From NCBI GenBank assembly GCA_037833965.1, contig AP031355.1, forward strand, positions 12,115,501-12,179,500: 64,000 nucleotides of DNA, given 5' to 3'. Under the pieces are notes generated by a model. The model worked only from the letters and a program-made list of their open reading frames with translations, was not told the DNA's origin and ran no database searches. Source of the stretch: Marchantia polymorpha subsp. ruderalis. Lineage: Eukaryota > Streptophyta > Marchantiopsida > Marchantiales > Marchantiaceae. Below, piece after piece: positions 1 to 11,500 of the stretch. Within the stretch, counting starts at the first letter, position 1; each line of letters opens with the position of its first letter. The translations under genes and the position numbers were made by a program.

Positions 1-1799
1 ACTTGGTCATTACTGAAGATTGTGCCTATTCACAAGTCAGGAAGGAAGGACTTGGTGACAAACTATCGCACTATCATGATGGGTAGTGTTTTTGCCAAGT
101 TATTTGGCAAATTGATGGAGTCAAAGTTGAGCGCATGGACTGAATCTCATCAAAAGAGAGCGCAGTTTCAAGCAGACTTTCGCCCCACATACAACACCAT
201 TGACCATATCTTGGCTTTGCGTGTTTTATGGGAGAAGTCGAAGGGCAACGGCAAAGCTTTGTTTTGCGCCTTCATTGATTTTAAGAAAGCTTTTGACACC
301 GTACCTCATGAGCTATTATGGGAAAGGCTGCAAGTCATTGGAGTACCATCAGATCTTCTAGCAGCTGTGGCCACGCTTTACCAATCTGTTCGAGCCAAGA
401 TCAACACTTCTCAAACTGAAGAGGTTTTGAGTACCATTGGAGTGATTCAAGGTTGTACTCTCTCTCCTACTCTATTTGGAGTTTTTATAGATGATATTGA
501 AATGTGATAGTGAAGGTGTCAAGCTTGGAAACTTTGTTATCAAAGCTCTCTTGTATGCAGATGATATCATATTACTAGCACGTGATGCAATTAGTTTATA
601 GAAACATCTATACACTTTGGCTAACTTTTGTACCTAGAATCAAATGGAGGTAAATATAGAGAAGTCCAAAGTCATGATAGTGGGCACTAGATCCAAGTTT
701 TCCTTCTATTACCAGGATCTACAGTTAGAAGAGGTGAAGAGTTATAAATATCTAGGCATTGATTTTTCTAATGATTATAGTTGGGCACTTTGTGTGCAAA
801 AGAGAGTAGAAGGTGGTTACAAAGCTCTATATTCATTCCTAAATCGGTGTAGAATGGCTCATCTTGTGTCTTGGATTCTTAAGATATTTTTATTCAGAAG
901 CTTAGTGTTGCCGGTAGTATTGTATGGAACCCAAGTGTGGGGTCCTGGTTGTGAGAAGACAGGTTGGGAGCGTGTGAAGAGGGTGCAGAAGATATGTCTA
1001 CAAGAAGAATTGGGTGTGAGAAACCAAACCTCATATGTTATTCTTCTTGCGGAAACATGTTGTTTACCTCTAGAGTCTGAAGCTCTACACTTGACCATCA
1101 CTTACATCACAAGGGTGAGATCTCTTGATGCTTCTCGCCTTCCTCCTCAGGCTTTGAATGCCACACGTGCCAAAGGATGGTTAGCGGATGTGATAACTTG
1201 GTCTTTAGGTGGAATGTGACGGAACGCGATTGGGAACTACAATCTATAGCACTACGTGAACGTCTAAAGGAGGAGTTTCTGAACATTATTTGGAGCAAGC
1301 GCGGCACCAAGATGCAATTTTATCAACTTCATGTGAATCCTATGCTTGTTTATTGTGAACAGGATTACCTACTAGCAGGAATCTCTACGTTCTTTCGTCA
1401 TATTATTGCTAGGCATAGAACTGGATCTCATAGGCTTGGAATAGAGGAAGGACGTTGGCTTAATATTGATAGGAGTGAACGTATTTGTAGGCTATGTGAT
1501 GGAAGAGAAGTTGAGGATGAAGAGCATGTATTTCTTACTTGTACTAGATATACAAAGATTAGAATGACTCATAATATAGATGTAGAGAATTTTTATTCTT
1601 TGTTACAGTTAGTTCCTTTTGATTTAGGTTGTTATATTAGGTACATTATTAGTTATCGTTCTAGTGCTCTTGGCATTAGCTAGGGATTGGCCTTTGGGGT
1701 CTTTACCCTTGTTTGTGACTGTCGCTTGTATTGGGTTTTTAAGCCTTTTGACCCTTTGGGTCCCCCGGGCTTGATCTATTACCATTTACCATTTACCAT
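1..1799 (+). mobile_element. LINE (APE-type non-LTR retrotransposon) copy 1, 3' part, defective
   Basis: The left window edge falls inside the reverse transcriptase of a LINE whose near-full-length sister lies at 24481-28574; alignment starts at about 26758 of that copy. Reading from 22, the RT blocks around FIDFKKAFDTVP and GVIQGCTLSPTLFG are intact. A 14-bp deletion after position about 501, relative to the sister, then shifts the frame. TAG stops follow near 598 and 636. Coding resumes at 644-1219 and 1177-1683 in different frames and includes the C-terminal zinc finger CRLC...H...C near 1490-1545. The 3' end is a short run of the heptamer TTTACCA (about 1778-1799), not poly(A). It is plainly a dead copy. 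It may extend further left, outside the window. Confidence 0.93.
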
Positions 1800-1883
1800 A
1801 AGAGACAATATTTTGGTAACAGTAACGCACTGTTGGGACCAATGGACGGCTATCTTCAGAATTCTTTGTTCTTGGAGAAAAAA

Positions 1884-3541
1884 ATAGCAGCCACCTCGGA
1901 CATATGTGATGATCTTGTTTGTGAGGCGATTGAAAATTTTGTGTTGTTCGAGGCCAAAGCGTTCACTATTATGAGTTGAAGTCATTTTAAACGCTTTTGA
2001 AAATATAACTCAAATGCAAACGTGACAATATGATCATCCCAAAAGCTGATGCACTCCGAAACGGTATATTGAAAAGAGCCAAAAATATGAGATCCGAGCT
2101 TAAGAAAGAATTGTCTAAAAGCAATTTCACGATACATATGTCATTAGACATGTGGACATCTCCAAACCAAATTCTCTTTTTTGGCTATAATCATTCATTT
2201 TGTTGGGTCGGACTAGACACTTCACGAAAAACTTCTGACTTTTACGGATACAACTGATCATAGTGTTGCCGGATTTGCAGAACTTGTTCAATGCACGTTG
2301 GAGTAGTTTGAAATTGTCGAACGTACTGGATGTTTGACTATGAACAATGCATTGAACAACGCCACTCTAATGTCCGCTCTGGAAAACTCTATCGCCAATT
2401 ATTGCATCCGTGAAAGGATATTGAAAACTTGGAACGCAGATGATTCAAGGATATGATGTTTGCCACACATTATCAACTTGTTAGTGAAAGCGTTTTTGAA
2501 ATCTTTGGGAGAGACTACCGATATTCTAATCGACGACAAAATTTCCAACAGAAATGCTTCCAACCTTATCCGAAGGCAGCAATTTATTGTGAAAAAATTG
2601 AGTTCCTCAGAAAAGAAAGCAATTCCGTGGGCAGTGCAATCTTGCGAATTGTGAAAATTTGATGCTTATCTTGGATGTCTCAACCCGCTGGAATTCAACA
2701 TATTATAAAGTTGAAAGAGCAATTAAGGTTCAGAATGGCCTCAAGAATTGGCTCCGTACCGAATCTCATATAGAAAACATCAAACTAGCTTAGTTGGAGT
2801 TTAGTGATGATGAATGGCGCAGGTTTCAAAGCATATGTGATCACCTGAAAAGATTTGAAGAAGCGTCAAGATTAATGTCTGGGGAGAAATATCCAACGCT
2901 CTCCTTTGTGATGTCTGTGTTTGTTAAGTTGTTCTCGTACATTGAAGTACATGTGATTATTCTTGACGATTCGAATCCTATGAAATACGCTCTGGTCGCG
3001 GCGCATCGAGTTCTTTCCAAATACTATTCCTTCACGGATGATTCTTATTTCTATATGATGTCTGTAATTTTGGACCCGAGGTTCAAAAAGACATACCTTG
3101 AGCTGAAAGAGTTTGAGTAGCTTTACCCAGGATTGATCCGTGCTATTGTTACTCTTTTGAAAAAGTTGGTGAATAAAAAAAAAAGTTTTGTGGCGACAAT
3201 GAGTACAATTCAGTTCTGTCACAAGAACCTCAACGGCCAACTGTATTTTTGGGCATGTTTGCTCATTGCAATGCGGATAATGAAACAAAAGATGAGGTAG
3301 ATAGGTACTTATCTTTACGATGTGAAGATCATACCGTTGATCCGCTCGAATATTGAAATGTTCATGAAAATTTATTTTTTTTATTAGTGCAGTTGCAAAG
3401 GACGTTCTTTCTATACTAGGTTCGGCAGTGGCAGTTGAACGTATTTTCAATTGCGGATGCAATGTGATTGGTATACGAAGACACTCTCTTGCTCCCACAA
3501 CTTTGAGTGCTCTGATGTTTGGAAAAAATGTTTTGAAATGA
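1884..3541 (+). pseudogene. hAT-superfamily transposase remnant
   Basis: Frame-hopping translation gives a recognisable plant hAT transposase in order. An N-terminal block around IENFVLFEAKAFTIM lies near 1910-1980. The block with IHMSLDMWTSPNQI lies near 2130-2170. A block with TTDHSVAGFAEL and a TMNNALNNATLMSAL-like motif lies near 2250-2385. LDVSTRWNSTYYKVERAI lies near 2665-2720. An open stretch at 2794-3120 contains MMSVILDPRFKKTYL. The C-terminal dimerisation domain (VAVERIFNCGCNVIGIRR, then HSLAPTTLSAL) lies near 3390-3541 and ends at a TGA. At least four frameshifts and several stops separate these blocks, so it is inactive. I could not find terminal inverted repeats or an 8-bp target duplication. 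An open frame on the opposite strand (2872-3627) is a shadow. Confidence 0.85.
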
Positions 3542-6198
3542 TTTACAATTAATAAAGCGTACAATTTGTTATTTCGTGAACAATCTTGTATTTTGTGATA
3601 TTTTGCAATTTCTTTCAATAAATGCATCTAAATTTTTGTATGGGTAGATACACTTAAAAAAATTTAGATCATTTTTATATTGGAGTTATTCTTGTAAATT
3701 TTTGGCTGAAAGATATTCCCTGAAAGTCAAAATAGCATGCAGTAAATAATGATTGATAATTAACTGTACTTATATTGATGATCAAAAAATTGACTAATAT
3801 GATTGGGAATATTTGCTCTCGTTATATCGCCATTCAATATCAAAAATAAAGTCATTTATAGAAAAAAAATTCAAATTTATTGGAAAGTCATAACCATTTA
3901 AGTATGGAATAAAATTTTAAAAATTAAAGCAACCCAAATAAAATATATTTAATAATTTATAAGTTGATTCCACTAAATTAAAGGAGTAATGAAAAAGGAA
4001 TTACTCTACTTTCTTTCAGATTGATGATCACCAAAAATTGTAATAACTTTGTATATTTTGAATTTTTTTTTCTAGCAATTGAGAATCTCAAATTTTATTT
4101 TAACTTAAAATAAATTCTTCTAACAAGATTTTTAACTTAACAAGCGTTTTTTGTATTATTGGAATTTCCATAGATGATTGTAGAATTTAAATTGAAAACA
4201 GAATGAAAAATCATTGTACACATATCTATTACATTACAACAACATTAGAGCCGTTCAAAATTAAATTTAATGTGTATATTGCATGTGAAATAAATATTGG
4301 GAATATCCAACGGTTTTTTGAAACAAACAAAATATATAAAGAAAAAGTAATATAAAAAAATGGAAGGAAGATAAGTATGTTTCAAAAAGTAGATGTATAA
4401 TCATAACAAATTCATCTAAATTCAAATGGAAAATTTACTTGAATATATTTTATTCAATTAAAAATATTCTAAATGATTCCTAATATGATGTTGGTATTTA
4501 TGGATCTTATGGCTACTTTTTATAATTGCATAGATTATTTAAACCTCATTTGTTCCATTTTAGATTACGTCTATTAACATTTAAGATTTAATATTAGATA
4601 TAAACGTCTATTAACATATTTGAAAATACGCTATATTTAAATTATGACTCCAACATATAGTATTAATCCTAGTGATTGTAAGCAATCAATCTTGCCACAA
4701 ATGAAAAAATCACGATTATTTAAAAAATTGCAATTTACTAACATCCCATAGTATTAATTATCAAACAACATTCAAGATTTATTTTAACAATAAACATGGA
4801 GTTAGTAACATATCATTCATTTGTCATGATGAAGTATATCCAAAACCATGAATATAAATTAGATAATGTGAATGCAAGATAAAGTTACATCATAGGAAGA
4901 TAAAAAATATAATATTTTATCCAAAAAATATATATCAAAAGATGAAATCAACACAGCTTATATAACATCTCACTTAAATTAACATATGACACTTGTGTGA
5001 TTTTAATTTTTAACAAAAAATAGATTTGTGTTTTAAAATATCATTAATGACATTTTCCAACAGCATAGTTTTTTTTCAATGCACAAGCATTGAAGAATAA
5101 AAGATCTCAAAGAACTGAGATAACAAATTTTACTCCTTTAAATGCATGATACCGGCTAAAAATAGTAATGTATAATTTGTTTGCCGATACTCTTGCTCAT
5201 ACTTAACAAAAATAAAATTGGTTTACGCACATATTCAAAAACCAGCTAAAGATAGCAATTTTCAATACATTTACCTATTGTCAAGGTGTTTAATTGATGG
5301 AATTTCATCAGAACGTAAACTGCTTGTTGGGACTCATCAAGTTTCATTTCACCCGATGGGACTCCATAGACAACACACCGTTGGTGAGTTTTAATACGTG
5401 TTATTTTACAATTATTTGTATGTTTTATGTTGATGTTCTCCACACTCGAATTGATCAATAGCGTCTAAAATCTAGCAGTAGCCAAGCAGGAAAGGTTTTG
5501 TGCTGCTCGATAGTGTCCACTAGTAAAGCAGACATGTGATCTTGAACTTTGAATTTGGTGGCCACAAGCGATTTCAAAAGAAATTTGAAGTAGTCTATTT
5601 TCAGAAGCAAATGCGAATGATGCGCAAAAATTCGCGTTTGCTCAAACAATATCCCAGGTTTTTGTGATGGATGTTGTTGGAGACAACGAATGTGTAGTTG
5701 TCGAACCTCAAAGTCCATCTTACTATGTCATGAAAGCTTTTCTCAAAAGTAGATTAGGTTTCAAGGTTGGGCAAGGCTAGCTGTTTAGATTATCCTCAAA
5801 ATTCAAGTTCAATCAGAATTATTTGAAAGATTAACTTGTAATATAAACAACAATTTTCTTGAGTTTGGACAGTCTTAACAACCTCCTTTCATGACAGTGT
5901 TTGTGTTAGTTGATCCCCTGTGTGATAAACCAGCAAGTCCAAACCCTTCATGTGCATAGTCGTACTAGTGTGAGTGAATTTGGGTTGAATTTCTCATCAA
6001 GCTTAAATCCATCCACATGAGGATATTCTGCTTGTCGAGCATTTGAGCTGATTATCTGGACTTCAACATCAAGTCTGTTAGCTATAGTGGTGTGCGATCG
6101 TAGTCATCAAGCATCAAGTATTCTTCTGGTTTGCGGTATTTTGGATGTGCTTTATCACGTCTTCTCGTTCTTCATTCGTAAGTTTGGCTTGTTTGATC
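3542..6198. other. AT-rich intergenic sequence, no gene recognised
   Basis: Very AT-rich with only short open frames. Two minus-strand frames at 5246-5458 and 5455-5718 are adjacent and read as plausible but unrecognised peptide. Part of this segment recurs at 33.4 kb (separate entry). The stretch ends at the outer Ty3 element's 5-bp target duplication, TGATC at 6194-6198. Confidence 0.6.
5150..5420. repeat. Dispersed repeat R1, left copy
   Basis: The part at 5150-5290 contains about 1.3 units of a roughly 97-bp sequence with the blocks ACCGGCTAAAAATAG and GCTCATACTTAACAA. The same blocks occur at 33490-33660 in the same orientation. The part at 5290-5400 matches 33400-33475 in inverted orientation (shared core AACTTGATGAGTC). 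The two pieces are therefore rearranged relative to each other at the two sites. Identity of the parent element is unknown. Confidence 0.6.
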
Positions 6199-6618
6199 TG
6201 TAACACTAGGGTTTAGAGAGAAGTTCACTCGAAGATAGAAACGTAAACTCTGAAGATGAGAGATACCAACAATGGTTCTCCTCTCCCTTATATAGCTCTC
6301 ACCAACAAGTACAAGGTGATAAGATCTAATCCCCACCATCCATACCACTCATAGTGGATGGATAACGTGGCGGATAACCCTAACAAGCACACGGATCGCT
6401 GACGTGGCGCACCCAACTAACACACTAACTAACACACTCAATCCTTACCTACAAGCACACGGATTGCTGACGTGGCACTGTCAACTAACACATCCACTCT
6501 GTACCTACCAAGTGCGCGGATCGCTGACGTGGCAGCTATGACTAGTGCACACTAAAGTATCTACATCAATATTCAGAGTAACCTCTACTTTAGTTCTAAC
6601 TAACTAAAGATGGTTACA
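6199..6618 (-). repeat. 3' LTR of element A
   Basis: 420 bp, TG...CA ends. It differs from the 19702-20121 copy at only two positions (near 6316 and 6321). It carries the same TATA sequence (6288-6295, CTATATAA on the minus strand) and the same three TGACGTGGC-containing repeats (6398-6408, 6466-6476, 6523-6533). Confidence 0.95.
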
Positions 6619-6634
6619 AACCTCCCTCCTTTTA
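6619..6634 (-). other. Polypurine tract of element A
   Basis: Minus-strand AAAAGGAGGGAGGTT lies directly before the 3' LTR, as expected for the plus-strand primer. It overlaps the stop codon (6632-6634) of the integrase/chromodomain frame. Confidence 0.85.
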
Positions 6635-7619
6635 AGATGCAACGTCCTCGTTGCACATACGTTCAAACTCCTGAACTATCAAAGGTGCATTTGCTAAATT
6701 TTTAGCTGGTTCCCAAGTTGATTCATACGATGGATAGCCTTTCCATTGAATCAAATACTCTACTTTGGGATATTTATGACTTCGAATACGTTTCTTGAGT
6801 ATCTTTTCTACCTCAAACTCCTCATGATCTGCTATCAAGGTTGGAAGAGGAGGTGGTGCTGGTTGGTTGGTGAATTGTTTTGGTCGTGGTACATGTTTTC
6901 GCAATCGTGACACATGAAATACTGGATGTATTTTCATATGTGATGGAAGTTCCAACTTGTATGACACTTCACCAACACGCTTCAAAACCAAAAATGGACC
7001 AATGAACCTAGGATTTAACTTTGGTGTTCCTACAAGAGACAAATTCGTTGTAGATAACCAAACATGATCTCCAACCTCAAAAATCACTTCTCTACGATGA
7101 GCATCGGCATGCTGCTTTTGCCGATTTTGAGCTATCACCAACTTCTCCTTGGCCTGATGTAGTCCTTGGTGAATATGCTCCACGAATTCGTTGACTGCTG
7201 CAACTTTGGTCGAAAAGTTCTCTCCTTTCGGAAGTCTCATCAAACTTGAAGGAGTTATCGGATGAGCTCCATACATAAGAAAAAATGAAGACACTTTTGT
7301 GGATGCATTAACAGAATTGTTATATGCAAATTCCACAAGTGGCAAAAGGTTGTCCCACTCTTCTTGCTCTTCTAATGTGAATGCTCGTAGCATATCCTCT
7401 ATGGTTCTATTTGCCCTCTCAGTTTGTCCATCAGTTTGAGGGTGATAGGCCGTTGACATTGCTAGTTTTGTTTTGAAAAAACTAAACAAAGTTTTCCAAA
7501 ATAAACTAGTGAAGTGAGTACCTCTATCCGTGATTAACACTTTGCTTAAGCCATGATTCACAAAAACTGCATCTAGATACAATTGAGCTAGTTGTGGAGC
7601 TGATACTGTTTTTGTGGTT
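6632..7619 (-). pseudogene. Element A pol, C-terminal part: integrase core end, GPY region and chromodomain
   Basis: This is the 3' portion of A's pol, cut off from the rest by element B. It contains the second and third integrase catalytic acidic residues in ITDRGTHF and [10 protein letters not shown], then a GPY/F-type region ([22 protein letters not shown] begins near 7020). It ends with a chromodomain ([29 protein letters not shown]) near 6640-6820. Chromodomains in this family bind modified histones and steer integration. The frame joins that of 15481-16040 exactly when B and one GGCC are ignored, which shows the two pieces were one gene. It is open throughout but cannot be expressed as part of pol here. 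Confidence 0.93.
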
Positions 7620-7623
7620 GGCC

Positions 7624-8481
7624 TGCAACCTCCGGGCTGACTCTCACTCAGGTTTACCTCTGATGGCTTTGTGGTAGCGCATCATGGTTCTAGAAGACTA
7701 AGATTCATACTCTCACTCATGTCCCAAACACCTTCTCTTACAAACTCTCATGTATCACTCCAACTCACACACAACTCTCCTCACATCACCCTCTTCACAT
7801 AAATGCAAACACACGTCGATACTCCAAGATACTCAAAAACTTCACTCCTTCATTACTGAAACAAGTCCTCACACATGACTCTCCAAACTTGCTTGAGAGG
7901 TGCTACTCTACCTCTCTATTTATACTACTTGAGAAGTTACCATAGTAACATGTGGTAATTTCTCCTAACTTACTTTTACCTAGGTAAGTTTGACTAACCT
8001 TCTCTACGTGGCAACATGCCATTGGCCTACCTAAACCTTCTAGAAGCTTCCGGAATCCAAGGTTGAGGTGGCGACATGCCATTGGAAGCTTTTAAACTTC
8101 TACAAGCTTCCTAGCCACTAAGTCAACATTAGACTTAGTCTAGCCAATCATCTTTCATACATTTAGTCAAACCAATCAAATCCAAGCTTCTAGTCAAATA
8201 TCTAATCCCTTGGAATCTAGAACTTTTGTATAAGACAAAATAGAAGTGCTCACTCCTTGTAAAAGACAAAATAGAAGTGCTCACTCCATTCTTCTAGAAC
8301 TCCGCTAATTACTCCGCCAACTATAGACATTGTAGCTAAACTTAGTCATGACTAGATAAACTTAGTTATAACTAACTAGTTTAGTCATAACTAGCTAGTC
8401 TTAGCTATGCCTTGGCTAATCATCCTTATTCCCTTGACCACTTCTAAGACTTAGTACATATGTGCAACACCCGGTCTTACA
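7624..8481 (-). repeat. 3' LTR of element B
   Basis: 858 bp, TG...CA. It includes a TATA sequence (TATAAATA on the minus strand, 7917-7924) and an internal tandem duplication of about 31 bp with the core AGACAAAATAGAAGTGC near 8235-8290. Confidence 0.95.
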
Positions 8482-8495
8482 TTTACCCCCGGACT
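8482..8495 (-). other. Polypurine tract of element B
   Basis: Minus-strand CCGGGGGTAAA abuts the 3' LTR. It is short and less pure than usual but in the right place. Confidence 0.65.
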
Positions 8496-8504
8496 AAGAT
8501 TTCA

Positions 8505-11500
8505 CTACGCCCTCGGAGTGAAAGAATCTGATCTTCGATGGAATAACTTCAACTTGTCGTGGTTGACTCGATCGAAGTGACGTCCTCCTAACTCCTTGAT
8601 GTCATAAGTGAAATTTCCCCACACCTTCTCAACTATGAAAGGTCCAAAATACTTAGGAAGAAACTTTTTCCTAGCTCTCTTGTATCTAATTGCATCAAAG
8701 AGCATCACCCAATCACCTTCCTTGAACGGCTTCAAGTTCTGGTTTCCACTTCGTTTGTCGTGATACTTCTTCTGCAAGTGTTGAGCCCGCTCCACTCGTA
8801 CCATGGCTAGTGCTCGAGCTTCCTCCAACTCCATCAATTGTTGTTGGCGAGACTTGATGGCTTCTGCTCCATTTGATTTCTTCAACCTTTGCTGGATTGT
8901 TGTGAATGTTGTCAAGTCAAACTGTATGGGAAGTTTTGACTCAACTCCATACACCATCCGAAAAGGTGAGTATCCGGTAGATGTCTTCCATGTTGTGCGA
9001 TACTCCCATAAGATAGCATGGAGACTCTTGTCCCAATTGTGTTTACTCCCGTCCATGTCTGCATCCTTGGCCAACATCATACACAAAGTGTAGTTGGTCC
9101 GCTCCGCCAACCCGTTAGCGTTAGGTTTGTAGGAAGTGGTTACTCGAGCCTTGATGGAAAAGTGCTCCAACATGGCTTGAATCATACTTCCCACAAATTC
9201 TCCTCCTCTATCTGATACTAACTCCAATGGACAACCAAATCGAGTAATGATTCTCTCATATAAAAATCTACCAACCTCCTTCTCATTAGTAGATTTAAGT
9301 GGTCTTGCCTCTACCCACTTCGTAAGATAATCTGTAGCTATCACAATGAACTTATTCCCTCGAGGAGTAAGATTCAAAGGACCTACAAAATCTATTCCCC
9401 ACTTTTCAAAAGGACCTAACACTGGTACAGAAATCATAGGAGGGGTTTTCATGGACTTTTTAGCAAAAGCTTGACACACATCACAACTTTTGCAATATTC
9501 CACACAATCCTTAAAAATACCCTTCCAATGATAACCAGCATCAAGAATTTTGAAGGCAGTTACCTTCCCCGCAAAATGTCCTCCACATACTGCACCATCA
9601 TGAAACTCCTTCATGAGTTGTAGTGCCTCTCCTCTCCCAACCGCCCTTCGTAGAAGTCCGTCAGCTCCTTGATGAAAAAGTACCTTCTCCATGATCATAT
9701 AAGGTTGACATCTCTTCACTAATGCATTTTTCTCCCTTTGATGCATTCCTTGAGGAAACTCTCCTCTAGAGATGAAATCCCAAATTTCCTTGTACTCCTC
9801 CGGTACTGTTGTCACCGTGTCCATGACTAGCAAGTCCTCATCCGGAAAGGTGTCATCTACTGACTGATCTCCTCCATCATCATATGCTCTCGACATCAAA
9901 TCCGCATTAGCATGCTTCTTTCCAGGTCTATCCTCAATGGTATAATCAAACTCTGCTAGTAGTAGCTTCCATCTAGCTATCCTCCCTTCAGCATTAGGCT
10001 TGTTGAAAATGTATTTCAAAGCCTTATGATCAGTCACTATAGTGAATCTCCCACCCAACAAATAATGTCGAAACTTCTTAAGTGAGAAGATTACAGCTAA
10101 GGCCTCTCTCTCTGTCACTGAGTAATTCTTCTCCGCTTGAACCATTTGTCTACTAGCATAGGCAATTGGATGATCATGCTTTTCATCATCTAATTGACTC
10201 AAGGTGCATCCTACAGCAATATTTGATGCATCTGTGTAGAGAATGAAAGGTTTACCCCAATCCGGTTTCGCCAAAATTGGAGCCGTCACCAACGCCTTCT
10301 TGAGAACTTCGAACGCCTTCTTTGCAGCTTCATCCTTGAAAATGAGTTCGTACTCCACTCCCTTCTTCATGTAATTCGTCAAGGCATGAGCTTTGTTGGA
10401 GAAGGACAAGATGAACCGTCGATAGTACCCCACCATACCAAGGAATTGCCTCAACTTGGTTAAAGTCGCCGGAAAAGGTAACTCCATGATCCGTGTCACC
10501 TTCTCTGGGTCCACCGCTATACCATTCTTGGAGATGATATGCCCCAACAATAGGCCTTCCTCACATCCAAAAATGCATTTTTCTGGATTGAGTGAAGCCT
10601 TAGCTTCCTCCAGCCGTTGAAGTATTTTGATCAAATGATCAAAATGATCCGCTTTCCTCCCGTAAACACAAAAATCATCTATGAAATCCCTTACAAACTT
10701 TCCAATGAAAGGTTCAAACACTCTATTCATGAACCTTTGAAAAGTGGCAGGAGCATTACATAGACCAAACGGCATCACTCTAAAAGCGAAGGTTCCCCAT
10801 GGAGTGGTAAAAGTTGTTTTGAGTTGGTCTTCTAAGGCAATTTGGATTTGGTTATAGCCACTATAACCATCTCCAAAACTATACCACTCATGGCCAGCAA
10901 CCTCCTCTAGAATCTCATCTATGAAAGGCAAGGGATAGTAGTCTTTCTTTGTGACAGCATTCAACTTTTTGTAATCTACGCACACTCGTAGCTTACCATT
11001 CTTCTTCTTCACTATCACAATTGGAGACACCCATTCAGAATTTTCTACCTCGTAGATGAAGCCAGCCTCCTTGAGCTTGTCGATCTCCTCCTTCACCACA
11101 AGAGCCGTAGGTGGATTTATTCGGCGTTGCTTTTGCCGAATAGGACGAGCTTTCTCCTCCAACTCGATGCGATGAGTCTCCAACGTCACATGCTTAAGAT
11201 CCTTGTAACTAAAGGCAAAAACATGAATATATTTGCGAAATATATCCAGAAACTTTGCCTTTTCCTCCTTGGTAACCTTGGGACCAAACCTGAGAGTGGA
11301 CAGTCGTCGACACACCTCCTCTTCGCTCATCTCCACTTTGTCAGGATCTTTCTTCACTCCAGGCCTAGGCAACAACTCCATGGCAGCAATGACTTGTACT
11401 TGAACATTATCATCAGAAGAGTACTCTGATGATGTTTCTTGATCAGAAGTTGAGATGTCTGTGTCAACTTCTGAAAAGCTACCACTCTCTTCACTCTCAG

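Noticed and set aside
2872..3627. 251-residue minus-strand ORF
   Set aside because: It lies antisense to recognisable hAT transposase blocks on the plus strand, including the C-terminal dimerisation domain.
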